A stretch of DNA of 64,000 bases from the NCBI RefSeq assembly GCF_000768695.1, contig NZ_AVPL01000011.1, forward strand, positions 1 to 64,000, in the 5' to 3' direction. The DNA comes from Knoellia aerolata DSM 18566 (GTDB lineage: Bacteria; Actinomycetota; Actinomycetes; Actinomycetales; Dermatophilaceae). A program made the translations under genes and the position numbers. The notes under the pieces were generated by a model. That model was not told the DNA's origin, ran no database searches, and was given only the letters and a program-made list of their open reading frames with translations. How positions within the stretch are numbered: position 1 is the stretch's first letter; every line of letters begins with the position of its first letter. Positions 7,733 through 16,922 of the stretch are shown piece by piece.

Positions 7733-8875
7733 TCAACTCTCTTCAAAGCGCTGGCGTCCGGTGCGGGCGTTCATGAACGCGAGTGACGCCAGGCAGGTCC
7801 AGAAGACCCACTCAAGAAAGTCGTCTTCATAGTCACCCTGCGCGGTCCTGTTCAGGTGACGGATATCGAAGTTGTTGAGGATCTCGAACAGCGCACCCTC
7901 ATCCTTGGAACCAAGGTGGTCCTTGACCTCAGTGCGGCGAAGTTCCAGCACCGCACCGAGGGCGATGACGGCATCCCGCTTCGCCTCGCGGGTAGCATGC
8001 CGATCGCGGAACTCAGTGATGGCGTGCTCGATCCGATCACGCTCTTTCGCAGTTCCCGACGCAGCTAGGACTCTGTCAGGTAGTTGCGCTCGTGGGTCGT
8101 TAGGGGTCGTGACGAGTTGCCCCTCGTCCGGAGCATCTTGCGACATGCGCAATGAGCTCTGCGAGCTGGACAGAGCTGCGTTGACGCTCCAGCGATACAC
8201 GAAGCGGCCGGCCGGACGATCGAAGTCGCTGTAGTCCCACTCCTCGTAGAAGCTGTGATAGTTGCGGATGCTGGGGCGGGCCACCATGTCGTAACACAGC
8301 TCTACCAAGTCATAGAGGTGCTCCATATCCACATCCGCATCGGCAGCTGGGGGCCACTGCCACGGCGTGTCAGCACCCAGATGCTCAACGAAGATATCTC
8401 TGGCGACTTCAGCGCGATCCGCCCCACGAGTGTCGCTACAGGAAGAGCCGAACGCGTCGTCGAAGTAGCCACGCCGGTCCAAATCGACGATCACCTTGCA
8501 CAGCGCGGGGGCGAGTTCCTCGTCGCGCAGTGCAGAGGGATGGGCCTCGGCCTCGGTTCGCCGCCGGTAGTACCGGGCTGGTGTGTACGGCTTGACCGCG
8601 CCAGCGTTAATTCCTGCCAGGAGCGCGGCCAAGTAATCCCGGCAGACGTCCGACGGAGTCCCGTCCCACAACGCGATGATCGAACCGGTGGACGGTGCCC
8701 CCGGAAGCGCACCATCCCTCATGGCCGAGAAACCGCGAGGATCGACAAAAGCCTCAACCATCAGCCATACCAAGGTTGAAGGCTCGATGTCGTCATCCGG
8801 CGCGAGTCGGGCCGCGACTTGCCTTACCAGGCCACCCGGCCATACCAAGCGCAAGTCACTGAAGTCGATGTTCAC
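7733..8875 (-). CDS. HEPN/abortive-infection-like protein, putative defence gene
   Basis: A 380-residue protein from ATG 8875. The N-terminal two thirds are not recognised. The last ~100 residues (KRDAVIALGAVLELRR, SKDEGALFEILNNFDIRH, LEWVFWTCLASLAF) have the pattern of an all-alpha C-terminal domain seen in abortive-infection and HEPN-type proteins, where a conserved Asn/Arg-His cluster (NNFDIRHLN) is common. No RNase RX4-6H motif was verified, so ribonuclease activity is only a guess. The gene stands alone between an IS3 element and IS110 DNA, a usual place for a defence cargo gene. It is intact, with base composition like its neighbours. Confidence 0.6.
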   Translation of the reverse strand: MNIDFSDLRLVWPGGLVRQVAARLAPDDDIEPSTLVWLMVEAFVDPRGFSAMRDGALPGAPSTGSIIALWDGTPSDVCRDYLAALLAGINAGAVKPYTPARYYRRRTEAEAHPSALRDEELAPALCKVIVDLDRRGYFDDAFGSSCSDTRGADRAEVARDIFVEHLGADTPWQWPPAADADVDMEHLYDLVELCYDMVARPSIRNYHSFYEEWDYSDFDRPAGRFVYRWSVNAALSSSQSSLRMSQDAPDEGQLVTTPNDPRAQLPDRVLAASGTAKERDRIEHAITEFRDRHATREAKRDAVIALGAVLELRRTEVKDHLGSKDEGALFEILNNFDIRHLNRTAQGDYEDDFLEWVFWTCLASLAFMNARTGRQRFEES

Positions 8876-9264
8876 GGTCAGAACCTAGCCCTGCTCGTGC
8901 GGGTCGGTCGTGATGCCGTCATCGATCAGGCCGCGAGAGCGTCTTGACAGGTGCAGGGAACCGTAGCGGACCATCCGGTAGTCGTATGGTGATTGAAGCT
9001 TCCGCCGAGCCGGTAGTTACTACTGCTCCCTACGCGGCTACGTAGAGACTTCCCGCAGGATCGGTGTCTGGCCAGACTCGGTCTAGGTGTCCGTTGGGTC
9101 GCTCTCAATTGCGGCTGCCCACCGTCTGGTGTGGCTCTCATCTGGACTGCGATCCCGCGGGCGCTGTCGGTGACGGTGTGGCTCAAGAGGGGACTGCCCT
9201 GCTCGTCGTAGCACTGCCCACCTCGCCATCCATGTAGGTGCGAGCACGAGGCAGGAGACAAGTG
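8876..9264 (+). other. Non-coding left end of a truncated IS110 element, possible bridge-RNA region
   Basis: About 390 bases with no plausible gene directly upstream of an IS110 transposase. The last ~70 bases (from about 9190) match the upstream region of the intact IS110 transposase at the right end of the window, sharing agcactgcccacctcgcc. IS110 elements are known to encode a guide (bridge) RNA in the non-coding end next to the recombinase, so such an RNA may lie here. The outer boundary was not determined. Confidence 0.45.
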
Positions 9265-9882
9265 ATGGCTGTTGTTGATGACGTGATCATCGGGGTCGAT
9301 CCGCACAAGCTGTCGGCCACGATCGAGGTCGTGGATCGTCGCGGGGTGCTGGTCGGCGCTGGACGGTTCACGACCGACCGTAAGGGTTATGCGGAGATGC
9401 GCCGGTACGTTGCGGTGTGGCCCACCCGGGTATGGGCGGTCGAAGGTGCCAACGGTGCTGGTCGCCCGTTGGCGCAGCGGCTGCTCGAGGCCGGCGAGGG
9501 CGTGCTGGACGTCCCGGCCAAGCTCGCCGCGCGGGTGCGGCTGTTCGACACCGGGCACAACCGCAAGACCGACGCGCTGGACGCGCACTCCATCGCGATG
9601 GTCGCGCTGCGCACTCCGGGCCTGCGCCGCTTGGCGGTCGACGGTGACCTCGAGGCGTTGCGGATGCTGGCCGACCGCCGTGACGAGCTGTCCCACCGCC
9701 GGGTGCAGACCGTGAACCGTTTGCAGCGGCTGTTGTCCGAACTGGTTCCGGGACAGTCGAAGCGGGACCTGTCCGCCCGCCAAGCCAAAGGCATCCTGGC
9801 AACGGTGCGACCGTGCAAATCGGGGAAGAGGGCAGAAGAGTCTTTGGCGACGGCGAGCGCACCCGGAGCGGCGCCGGGATAA
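9265..9882 (+). pseudogene. IS110-family transposase, C-terminally truncated
   Basis: Starts at ATG 9265 with AGGAG upstream and runs in frame for about 180 residues of the N-terminal RuvC-like DEDD domain: IGVDPHKLSATIEVV, VWAVEGANGAGRP, NRKTDALDAHSIAMVA. After ILATVRP (about 9812) the homology stops and about 20 unrelated codons follow to the stop. The C-terminal Transposase_20 half with its catalytic serine is missing, so it cannot be active. It resembles the full copy at 62732-63931. Confidence 0.88.
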
Positions 9883-9969
9883 GCGCTACTGCTCCAGTTG
9901 TAGCGGTTCAGCAGTCCCACCCGACGCAGATCGCAAGGTGGGCGATGTTTGGGGACAGCCGGACGCCAG

Positions 9970-10612
9970 TCAGGAGGTGTCGTCGACCAAGTAGCGCGGC
10001 CATGTGGAAGCAAGCGCGGCCACCAGCTCCTGGTTTGCAGAGGTCAGATCCTCGAGGCCGACGACGTGGCGAGCCAAGGCGAGGCCAAGGATCTGCGACA
10101 TCACGCGCGCGGCGCGCAATGGTGCCTGCGCGACCCAGAGCTGGGACACGACCGGTTCCAGCAGCTCAGTAGTGAACTTCTCGCCGACCATGCGAGCGGT
10201 GTCGGCTTCGACGCCGCGGTGCGGATGGTTCCAAGGATGCGCTCTCGCCGGCCCGTGTCATCGAATGCCTCGATCACCAGTCTTGCCAAGCGCTCGCCGA
10301 CGAGCCTCGAGTCCCCGTCCATGAGCCGAGCCATGAGCGCGGACGAATCAGAAGAAGGGTTGACGACTTCGTCGACAGCTCTCGTTTCGAGCCGAAGAAG
10401 TACGCCACGAGGGCGGCATCCACGCCCGCCTGTGCTGCGACCGCCCTCAGCGTGACGCGGTCGTAGCCTCCAGCGGCGAACTGCTCGCGGGCTGCCCGAG
10501 CCATCTCCTGGCGTGTCGAAGTGTGCCCCGGCCGGCGCCCTGGTCGTCCAGGGACCGAGCTCACGGCCGCCGCCGCTCCCACTGCTGCCGGTCCATGAGG
10601 AGGTTGCTCCAT
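9970..10612 (-). pseudogene. TetR-family regulator broken by two frameshifts
   Basis: The helix-turn-helix half starts at ATG 10612 and reads ...MARAAREQFAAGGYDRVTLR, AVAAQAGVDAALVAYFFGSK. Homology continues in a second frame (LMDGDSRLVGERLARLVIEA, FDDTGRRERILGTIRTAASK) and ends in a third (MVGEKFTTELLEPVVSQLWV to YLVDDTS, stop at 9970). Together these make one normal-length TetR protein of about 210 residues. Two indels near 10390 and 10200 make it non-functional unless they are sequencing errors. Confidence 0.75.
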
Positions 10613-10980
10613 ACCCCACCTGCCTAGTTTTTCGTCCAAAGGCCGCCGTCGAAGGGCTGGCGGCTCGGAGAGCGGACGCGACACGCCGGGCCGGGCACTC
10701 CTCATGAAGTGCAGCCTGTGCGTCGCTGGTCAGCGACCGCGTCAGCTCGTCGAGGCCGGTGCCGTCATCCTGACAGTGTCGCTCAGCCAGACGCGGCAAC
10801 GAAGGGCGATGAACGCCATCGGTGTCCAACAGCATGCCATTGCCGGGAAGCGTAGCGCCGTGGGCGGCTGGACCCTCTGGTTCTACCCTTTTCCCCCTAT
10901 GCATTTCGGCGTAGGCTGGCGCCGACCGCTACCTACGGGTGATCCCCCGGGTTCGGCCGCGACGGCTGGAGGTGGGTTAG
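10613..10980. other. Intergenic region, no supported gene
   Basis: About 370 bases. Frames on both strands translate to sequences without family resemblance. The last ~15 bases carry the GGAGGT ribosome site of the next gene (10969-10974). Confidence 0.4.
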
Positions 10981-11316
10981 GTGAGATACGGGAATCCGTA
11001 CGGGCCGGCATGGCAACAGCTTGGGAACGCCCTATGGGATGTCTTGGCAGTCGTGTGGTGGACGCTGGTGGCTGGCAGCGTCGCGTTCGGTGCATGCTGG
11101 TGCATGGGGCAGTTCATGTATACGGAGTGGATTCGCGACCATCCTGCGCCACGCCTGCGGTTCTTTGCCGAACGCAGGCTGCGTAGAGACATCGCCCGCG
11201 GGCTGGGCGAACTTGAGGAGTACCTCCGCGTACGCGATGCAGCGCACCTCGCCGACGGGCCTGCCCGGTCCGGCCGGTCCCGCACTTGGAGGCGCCGGGG
11301 CTGGCACCGACCTTGA
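10981..11316 (+). CDS. Small single-pass membrane protein
   Basis: A 111-residue protein starting at GTG 10981, 6 bases after a good GGAGGT. Residues 14-42 (LGNALWDVLAVVWWTLVAGS) form a membrane segment, followed by a basic cytoplasmic tail with an amphipathic helix (RLRRDIARGLGELEEYLRVR). No family is recognised. A fragment with the same pattern (LAGAFLDVIRYLVWWLVGG) occurs at 16.14 kb joined to an IS110 remnant, suggesting a small family spread in this element. Confidence 0.6.
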   Translation: MRYGNPYGPAWQQLGNALWDVLAVVWWTLVAGSVAFGACWCMGQFMYTEWIRDHPAPRLRFFAERRLRRDIARGLGELEEYLRVRDAAHLADGPARSGRSRTWRRRGWHRP

Positions 11317-11724
11317 GACAGACCCCGACGGCCCGGACGGCTCCAGGATCTGCGGTTTGCAGGCGGTTCTCTGAGGGCTGCCCTAACTCCCGGGCCGTTC
11401 GATGGCTGGGACCTCGAGGGTCGGACGTGTCTGCGGCGGGACGCCGACGCCACCACGCTGGGTTGCGGCCAATCGGCCCGGGGGTGGCTGGAGCGCCCGG
11501 GGGAAGCCACACGAAGGGGCGTGCTCCTTCCGGTGGGCGAGTTGGACGCGCAGCAGCCCAGGTGACGCGGAGGTCGCATGCTCCGGCCGCGTCCGGACGC
11601 CCGGCGTCCGCGACCGCGCCAGACACGGGCAGTCCCGGGTGCGGTCACGATATCGACGCCACGCCGAGACCCCAGCGGGCCGCGATCGATATCCCAACGG
11701 GCACACCCGGATGGGGCTGGCTTG
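11317..11724. other. Intergenic region, no supported gene
   Basis: About 400 bases of very high GC. Long open frames exist on both strands but their translations are Arg/Pro/Gly-rich shadows. It must hold the promoter of the MarR-like gene that follows. Confidence 0.4.
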
Positions 11725-12228
11725 ATGAGCGATGCTGAGCAGATGATGCCGAGCCGCTGGCAGGCAGAGACCGAGGGGCTGCTTCGCGTGGTTGAGCGCA
11801 TTGCCCTGATCTTGAACGAAGCCGGGATCCCACGGATGTCCGCCAGGGTGTTGGCTTACATGCTCGCCGACGACGCTGACCGCTACTCCGCCGCCGCGCT
11901 CGCGGACGGGCTTCGGGTCAGTCCGGCCGCAATCTCGGGTGCCGTGCGGCATCTCACCGCGACACGGATGGTGGTCAAGGAGCGCGAACCCGGGAGGAGG
12001 GCCGAGTTCTACCGGGTCTGTGAGGGCGACGTGTGCGGCATGATCGTGGCCGCCTGGATCCCGGTTCTCAAGCAGTGGGAGTCCGTGGTGGAGTCCGCCG
12101 CCGTCGAGCTCGGCGCGAACGGCGGTGGCCACCGATTGGCGGAGGCGACAGAGTTCATCGCGTTCCTGCGCGGCGAGACGGAAGGCATGCTCGGGCGCTG
12201 GGCCGAGTACCGCCGAGATCCTGGATGA
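11725..12228 (+). CDS. MarR/GbsR-type transcriptional regulator
   Basis: A 167-residue protein from ATG 11725. A winged helix-turn-helix is visible at about residues 30-95: IPRMSARVLAYMLADDADRY, SAAALADGLRVSPAAISGAV, RHLTATRMVVKEREPGRRAE. An alpha-helical C-terminal dimerisation part follows. The pattern fits the GbsR-like branch of MarR regulators that often control neighbouring efflux genes. It lies convergent to the MMPL transporter, which is its likely target. Confidence 0.82.
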   Translation: MSDAEQMMPSRWQAETEGLLRVVERIALILNEAGIPRMSARVLAYMLADDADRYSAAALADGLRVSPAAISGAVRHLTATRMVVKEREPGRRAEFYRVCEGDVCGMIVAAWIPVLKQWESVVESAAVELGANGGGHRLAEATEFIAFLRGETEGMLGRWAEYRRDPG

Positions 12229-12362
12229 GCGATCCTCGGTGATCGAGGCGCCGTCAGGGATTGGTGGTCGATCGCGTTCGGGCCCTGGCGGTAGGCCGGG
12301 GTGGTGTGGCGAGGCCTCCAAGAAGGGCCGCGGCAGCCTCGGCTCTGGATGCTCCAGTCGGG

Positions 12363-14702
12363 TCAGTTGCGGACCTCGATGCTTTGTCGGTCGGTGGCCT
12401 CGGCCTGCTGGTTGAGCATGGTCAGCAGCTTGTCGCCCTCGATGTCGAGGTCGGGCAGTAGGCGGTCGAGCCAGCGGGGCAGCCACCATGCTCGCTCGTC
12501 GAAGACGGCCATGAGGGCCGGGACGAGCGTCAGTCGGACGATGAAGGCGTCGATGAGGATGCCGGCGGCGAGGGCGAAGCCGATCTGCTTGATCATGATG
12601 TCGTGGCTGAAGATGAAGCCGGAGAAGACCGCGACCATGATGATCGCGGCTGCGACGACGACGCGGCTGGCCTGGTCGAAACCATGGACGACGCTTTGTC
12701 GGGCGGTCTGGCCGTGGATGTGGGCCTCGCGCATGGAGGAGACCAGGAAGACCTCGTAGTCCATGGCGAGGCCGTAGAGGATGCCGGTCACGATGATCGG
12801 CATGAAGCTCATCAGCGGACCCCCGGTGTCGAATCCGAAGAGGCTGCTGAGCCAGCCCCACTGGAAGACGGCAGTGGTGGCGCCGAAGGTGGCCAGGATG
12901 CTGAGCAGGAACCCGGCGGTGGCCTTGATCGGGACGATGATCGAGCGGAAGACCAGCATCAGGATCAGGACGGAAAGGACGATGATGATGCCGAGGTAGA
13001 GGGGAAGCACGCTGGCGAGCTTGTCGGACATGTCGATTCCGATGGCGGTGAACCCGGTCACGCCCAGCTGGACCTCGCTGTCCTGGGCGATGGTGTTGTC
13101 CGGCTCGCGCAGCGACTTCACGAGGTCGCTGGTGGCCTCGTCACTGGGGCCGGAGGTGGGGATGATGCTGAACACGGCCAGGTTGCCGGCCTCGTTGACG
13201 CCGATGGGGGCAGCCAGGACGATGTCGTCTCGGTCCTGGAACCCCGCGATCAGTTGCGCGGTCAGTTCGGGTGTGACGACGCCTGCGGTGCTGGTGGGCT
13301 CGGCGGTGACCAGGAGGGGGCCGTTGAAGCCTTCGCCGAAGCCTTGGGAGACCGCCTCGTAGCTCTGCCGGGCGGAGGTGTCCTGGTTCGCGGTGGCGCC
13401 GGTAGGGATACCCAAGTTCATGCTGGCCGCGGGGATCGCCATCACGCCCAGGATCGCGACCACGCCTGCGATGACGGGCCACCGGAACCTGATCACGCCC
13501 TTGACCCAGTGGTCGGCGACGCTGTGGGACTCGGCTTCCACCTTGGCGCGGCGCCGGGATCGGGCCTTGTCGGAGCAGATCCGCTCCCCGACCAGCCCCA
13601 ACAGCGCGGGCAGCAAGGTCAGGGCGATGAGCACGGCCAGGGCGACCGTGGAGGCCGCGACCAGTGCCATCGTGGACAGCATGGCGATGCCGATCACGGT
13701 CAAGGCGGTCAGCGCGATGAGGACGGTTAGGCCGGCGAAGAACACGGCACTGCCCGCAGTGCCGACCGCTCTGCCCGCTGCCTCCTGCGCGCTGAGTCCC
13801 CGATCGAGAATCAGCCGTCGCTGCCGGTTGACGACGAACAGCGCATAGTCGATGCCGACGGCGAGGCCGACCATGAGACCGAGGACGGGGGTGGCGGAGT
13901 TCATCTCGACGACCGTGGAGAGCGCATACGCGCCACCCACGCCGACGCCGACGCCGACCAGCGCGGTGATCAGGGGCAGACCGGCCGCGATCAGCGAACC
14001 CAGGGTGAGCACCAGCACGAGAGCGGCGACGGCGAGACCGATCACCTCACCAATACCGACAGGGATCTCGATGGCCTTGAGCGAGTCGCTCGGGAGGACG
14101 GTGATCCCCGTTCCCTGCTCGGCACCCTCCACCACCTCGAGCACCGAGGTGACGTCGTCATCGGTCAACGAGGTGGAGGCGACCGTGAACTGGAACTGGA
14201 ACAGCGCGACCTGCCCGCTCGAGGACACCAGCACGCCGGGCACCGGGGCCCCGTCCACGACCAGCGGCTGGTAGGGAGGCGTCTGCCCCTGGTCCGTCCC
14301 GGCCGGAGGATCGGCCGGCGCATCTTCCTGAGGAGTGCCCGGTCCGCCCTGCTCCCCGGCACCCAGAGCGGCGTCCAGGGGGTTGACGACCTTCTCGAGG
14401 TCATAGACGTCGCTGACGGTGCCGCTGATCACCGCAAGACGCTCCGGAGTGTCGAGGCGCTCACCGCCCGGCACAGTGAAGACGACGCTGGCCTGGCCTC
14501 CCGACGCCGCGGGAAGCTCATCGGCCACCCTGTCGAGCACGGTCTGGGCCTCGGTGCCCTCGATCTTCATCTCGGAGCTGACGTTCACCCCGTTGATCGC
14601 GACCGCTCCGACGACTACCGCCAGGACTGCGAGCCAGCCCGCTATGAACAGCCATGGCCTGCCGAACGCGGTTCGTCCGAGGCGGTACAGGAAAGTGGAC
14701 AT
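12363..14702 (-). CDS. MMPL-family (RND) membrane transporter
   Basis: A 779-residue protein from ATG 14702. It has the RND plan: TM1 (about 17-37), a large extracytoplasmic loop (about 40-195), a block of TMs with the signature GLAVGIDYALFVVNRQR (about 275-300), a cytoplasmic connector, a second loop (about 425-570), and the final TM block with GILYGLAMDYEVFLVSSMRE. Members export drugs, lipids or siderophores using the proton gradient. An RND/MMPL protein directly under a TetR regulator usually points to inducible efflux. The substrate is unknown. No frame defects were seen. Confidence 0.9.
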   Translation of the reverse strand: MSTFLYRLGRTAFGRPWLFIAGWLAVLAVVVGAVAINGVNVSSEMKIEGTEAQTVLDRVADELPAASGGQASVVFTVPGGERLDTPERLAVISGTVSDVYDLEKVVNPLDAALGAGEQGGPGTPQEDAPADPPAGTDQGQTPPYQPLVVDGAPVPGVLVSSSGQVALFQFQFTVASTSLTDDDVTSVLEVVEGAEQGTGITVLPSDSLKAIEIPVGIGEVIGLAVAALVLVLTLGSLIAAGLPLITALVGVGVGVGGAYALSTVVEMNSATPVLGLMVGLAVGIDYALFVVNRQRRLILDRGLSAQEAAGRAVGTAGSAVFFAGLTVLIALTALTVIGIAMLSTMALVAASTVALAVLIALTLLPALLGLVGERICSDKARSRRRAKVEAESHSVADHWVKGVIRFRWPVIAGVVAILGVMAIPAASMNLGIPTGATANQDTSARQSYEAVSQGFGEGFNGPLLVTAEPTSTAGVVTPELTAQLIAGFQDRDDIVLAAPIGVNEAGNLAVFSIIPTSGPSDEATSDLVKSLREPDNTIAQDSEVQLGVTGFTAIGIDMSDKLASVLPLYLGIIIVLSVLILMLVFRSIIVPIKATAGFLLSILATFGATTAVFQWGWLSSLFGFDTGGPLMSFMPIIVTGILYGLAMDYEVFLVSSMREAHIHGQTARQSVVHGFDQASRVVVAAAIIMVAVFSGFIFSHDIMIKQIGFALAAGILIDAFIVRLTLVPALMAVFDERAWWLPRWLDRLLPDLDIEGDKLLTMLNQQAEATDRQSIEVRN

Positions 14703-14738
14703 GGGTCGGGTGCTCCTTGGGGGGCGAGAGAGGCGGGT

Positions 14739-15341
14739 CTAGAAGCCGTGGCGCAGGTAGCCGAAGGTGATGTCGACGAACGAGGCGTAGTCCATCGACG
14801 CGGGGCTGACGTCGTTCTCGCCGTCCAGGTGCACGTCGAGGGTTCCCTCCAGAGCGGCCATCACCGCGCCGTACACGGCACCGAACAGCAGCGGCACGTA
14901 GATGGCCGGGTAACGGTCCCCGGCCGCCGACCCCAGAAGTTCCTGGGCGTTATGGCGCATCCGTTGCTGAACGCCCAGCACGTACGGCTCTAGCGTCGGA
15001 TACTGTCGCGCCATCGCCATCAGCTCGCGCATCCTCACCAAAGTGTCCGCGGTGAACTGCTCCCGCATCACGGCCAACATGGCATCGAGCAGAGGCAGGT
15101 CTGCGGGTAGGCCGGTCAGGACCTCGCTGGCGTCATCGACACCACCGAACGCCACCGAAGCCACTGCCTCCTCCTTACAGGAGAAGTGGTTCCCAAAAGT
15201 ACGTCGCGAGTATCCCGCCCGCTCAACCACGTCCGCTGTGACAAAACCGAACAACCCGCGCTCACGGGTCAGCTCGAACGCTGCGTCGGCCAGCGCCTGC
15301 GCTGTCGCCTCGCGCTTGAGGTCCCGCAACCCACGATCCAT
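14739..15341 (-). CDS. TetR-family regulator of the MMPL transporter
   Basis: A 200-residue protein. I choose the internal ATG at 15341 (MDRGLRDLKREATAQALADA) because the upstream extension is not TetR-like. The TetR helix-turn-helix is FVTADVVERAGYSRRTFGNH FSCKEEAV (about residues 30-62). A helical ligand domain follows. The stop lies 36 bases before the MMPL start on the same strand, so the two probably form one operon under self-control from the region at 15342-15400. Confidence 0.87.
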   Translation of the reverse strand: MDRGLRDLKREATAQALADAAFELTRERGLFGFVTADVVERAGYSRRTFGNHFSCKEEAVASVAFGGVDDASEVLTGLPADLPLLDAMLAVMREQFTADTLVRMRELMAMARQYPTLEPYVLGVQQRMRHNAQELLGSAAGDRYPAIYVPLLFGAVYGAVMAALEGTLDVHLDGENDVSPASMDYASFVDITFGYLRHGF

Positions 15342-15363
15342 GCCCTCAGTATGCGCACCCCTA

Positions 15364-15391
15364 CCCAATGAGCAAAATTGCCCAATGCGCA
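15364..15391. promoter_or_regulatory. Direct repeat in the promoter region of the TetR/MMPL operon
   Basis: CCCAATGAGCA (15364-15374) and CCCAATGCGCA (15381-15391) are 11-base near-identical copies 17 bases apart, in the otherwise AT-richer stretch just upstream of the TetR start. The position suits a regulator-binding site. Binding is inferred. Confidence 0.4.
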
Positions 15392-15521
15392 GACCAACCT
15401 CACCTCCCAAGGTTGCTCCAAGGCGGTCCACCACCGCGTGCCGTTAGCGTGAGGGCTCGACTGCCGATCCGCCAAAGAAACGGTTCTGTGAATAGGTGGT
15501 CAACGATCTCGGGGAGTGCGT

Positions 15522-16007
15522 ATGGGTGCTTGTGGTGAAGGGGCGGCGGCTCACGGCAGAGGGAACCCCACTCCAATCGGAGAGGGACAACAGTTCGCTG
15601 ATGCAGTGCTCGCTCTGCTGGCGGTCGCTAGGCGGACCAGGGGCCGGTTGCAGCCGCTCTTCGAGGACGTCACCGTGCCGCAGTTGGTGCTACTGGACGC
15701 GGTGCAGGCCTGCGGCCGCGAGGGCATCGCTGCGATCTCGGCGTACACGTTGCTGAGCCAGCCCACCGTGACCCAACAGGCGGCCGGGCTGGAAGCCGCC
15801 GGGCTGCTGCGCCGCATCCCGGCCGAGGATGATCGACGCCGACGCGTCCTCACGCTCACCGAACGCGGTGAGCAGTTCCTGGCTGCCAAGCGCGGCCTGG
15901 TTCCCGACCGGCTGTCGGCTGCCTGGGGATCCCTCACCGCCGAGGAGCAATCGATGGCGGTGCCGCTGCTGCGCCACCTCATGGAACTTGTCTCGGAACT
16001 TGCCTGA
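15522..16007 (+). CDS. MarR-family transcriptional regulator
   Basis: A 161-residue protein. ATG 15522 is preferred because GGGGAG (15511-15516) is well placed before it; a GTG two codons upstream also fits. The winged helix is seen in LLSQPTVTQQAAGLEAAGLL and RRIPAEDDRRRRVLTLTERG, the MarR wing signature. Its target is not evident: to its left is the divergent TetR/MMPL operon and to its right are gene fragments. Confidence 0.85.
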   Translation: MGACGEGAAAHGRGNPTPIGEGQQFADAVLALLAVARRTRGRLQPLFEDVTVPQLVLLDAVQACGREGIAAISAYTLLSQPTVTQQAAGLEAAGLLRRIPAEDDRRRRVLTLTERGEQFLAAKRGLVPDRLSAAWGSLTAEEQSMAVPLLRHLMELVSELA

Positions 16008-16140
16008 GTCACGATTACCCGTTTCATTCCTACTAGCTCGGCGTAGTGGGTCAGCCCGCGTCTTCGTTACGCACTTGGCCGCCGCCGGACCCACCGTCGC
16101 CCACCCAGTTGGGAGGCTGTGCGTTCTGTGGACCTCCACG

Positions 16141-16270
16141 GAACTCGGATGGCACAATCTGGCCGGGGCCTTCCTCGACGTGATCCGCTACCTCGTGTGG
16201 TGGCTCGTCGGTGGCCTCGTTACCGGTGGAAGCTGCTGGTATCTGGGCGCCAAACGGGTCGCCGCCGAAC
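16141..16270 (+). pseudogene. Fragment of a small membrane protein, no start codon
   Basis: The frame reads ELGWHNLAGAFLDVIRYLVW followed by WLVGGLVTGGSCWYLGAKRV. This single hydrophobic segment has the same W-x-LG/AGA-L-D-V-xx-VWW pattern as the intact protein at 10981-11316. No in-frame start with a ribosome site is visible and the frame runs directly into IS110 sequence. It is probably a remnant left by IS110-related rearrangement. Confidence 0.45.
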
Positions 16271-16740
16271 TGGCGGCCGACCTGGAACGGATCCACACCC
16301 GCAAGAAGGCCGCGGACAAGGAGCTCAAGACCCTCGTCGCCGCGACCGGACTTCGCTGCTGGGCCTGCACGGCATCGGCCCCTCCGGCGCCGCACGGCTC
16401 CTGGTCGAGGTCGGTGACCTGTCCCGCTTCCCCGACCGCAACCACTTCGCGTCCGCACCGGCACCGCCCCGATCGACGCCTCCTCCGAGGACCACGTGCG
16501 CCCACCGCCTCTCCCGCGGAGGGAACCGACAGATCGACCGGCTGCTGCACATCATGGCCACCGTTCAGCTCCGCACCCCACCACCGAAGGCCGTGACTAC
16601 TTCGACCGGAAGAGGCCGCCAGCAAGACCTCGATGGAAGCCATGCGCTGCCTCAAACGACACCTGTCTGACCTCATCTACCGCACCATGCTCAGCTACTA
16701 CACCGCGAGCGAGGTGACGAGCCCGGGAGGGCAACGGTGA
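16271..16740 (+). pseudogene. IS110-family transposase, C-terminal remnant with frameshifts
   Basis: Starting near KAADKELKTLVAATG, successive frames give the Transposase_20 half of an IS110 transposase: LLGLHGIGPSGAARLLVEVG, RFPDRNHFAS, HRLSRGGNRQIDRLLHIMAT, GRDYFDRK and the terminal TSPGGQR with stop at 16740. At least three frame changes are needed. The DEDD half is absent. It is more diverged from the two other IS110 copies here, so it comes from a separate element. Confidence 0.8.
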
Positions 16741-16748
16741 ACCGCACT

Positions 16749-16922
16749 GGACCGTCCGGGTCCGGCATAGCCGTCGATGAACGCCACGCGATGGGCAATC
16801 GACGTGCTGCCGGTCTTGCTTGCGAACGGGGTCGCGTACTGGTCGAGGATGGCGTGCTTCAGCACGGCCGCAGATTTCTTGGTCTTGTGGAAGTTGCTCA
16901 CTGCTATGGTTGATACATGCAA
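16749..16922 (-). pseudogene. N-terminal remnant of a three-Cys-motif partner protein (TcmP)-like gene
   Basis: The minus frame from ATG 16922 reads FHKTKKSAAVLKHAILDQYA, TPFASKTGSTS and VAFIDGYAGPGRS. This is the characteristic N-terminus of TcmP-type proteins, including the IDGYAGPGR motif. After about 58 residues homology ends at the IS110 remnant. TcmP proteins are methyltransferase-like and travel with a phage-T7-exclusion-like partner (three-Cys-motif proteins) in defence-type loci. Here only a stub remains. Confidence 0.6.

Noticed and set aside
12603-13730. A 375-residue plus-strand open frame rich in Asp/Gly/His
   Set aside because: Antisense shadow of the MMPL transporter gene.
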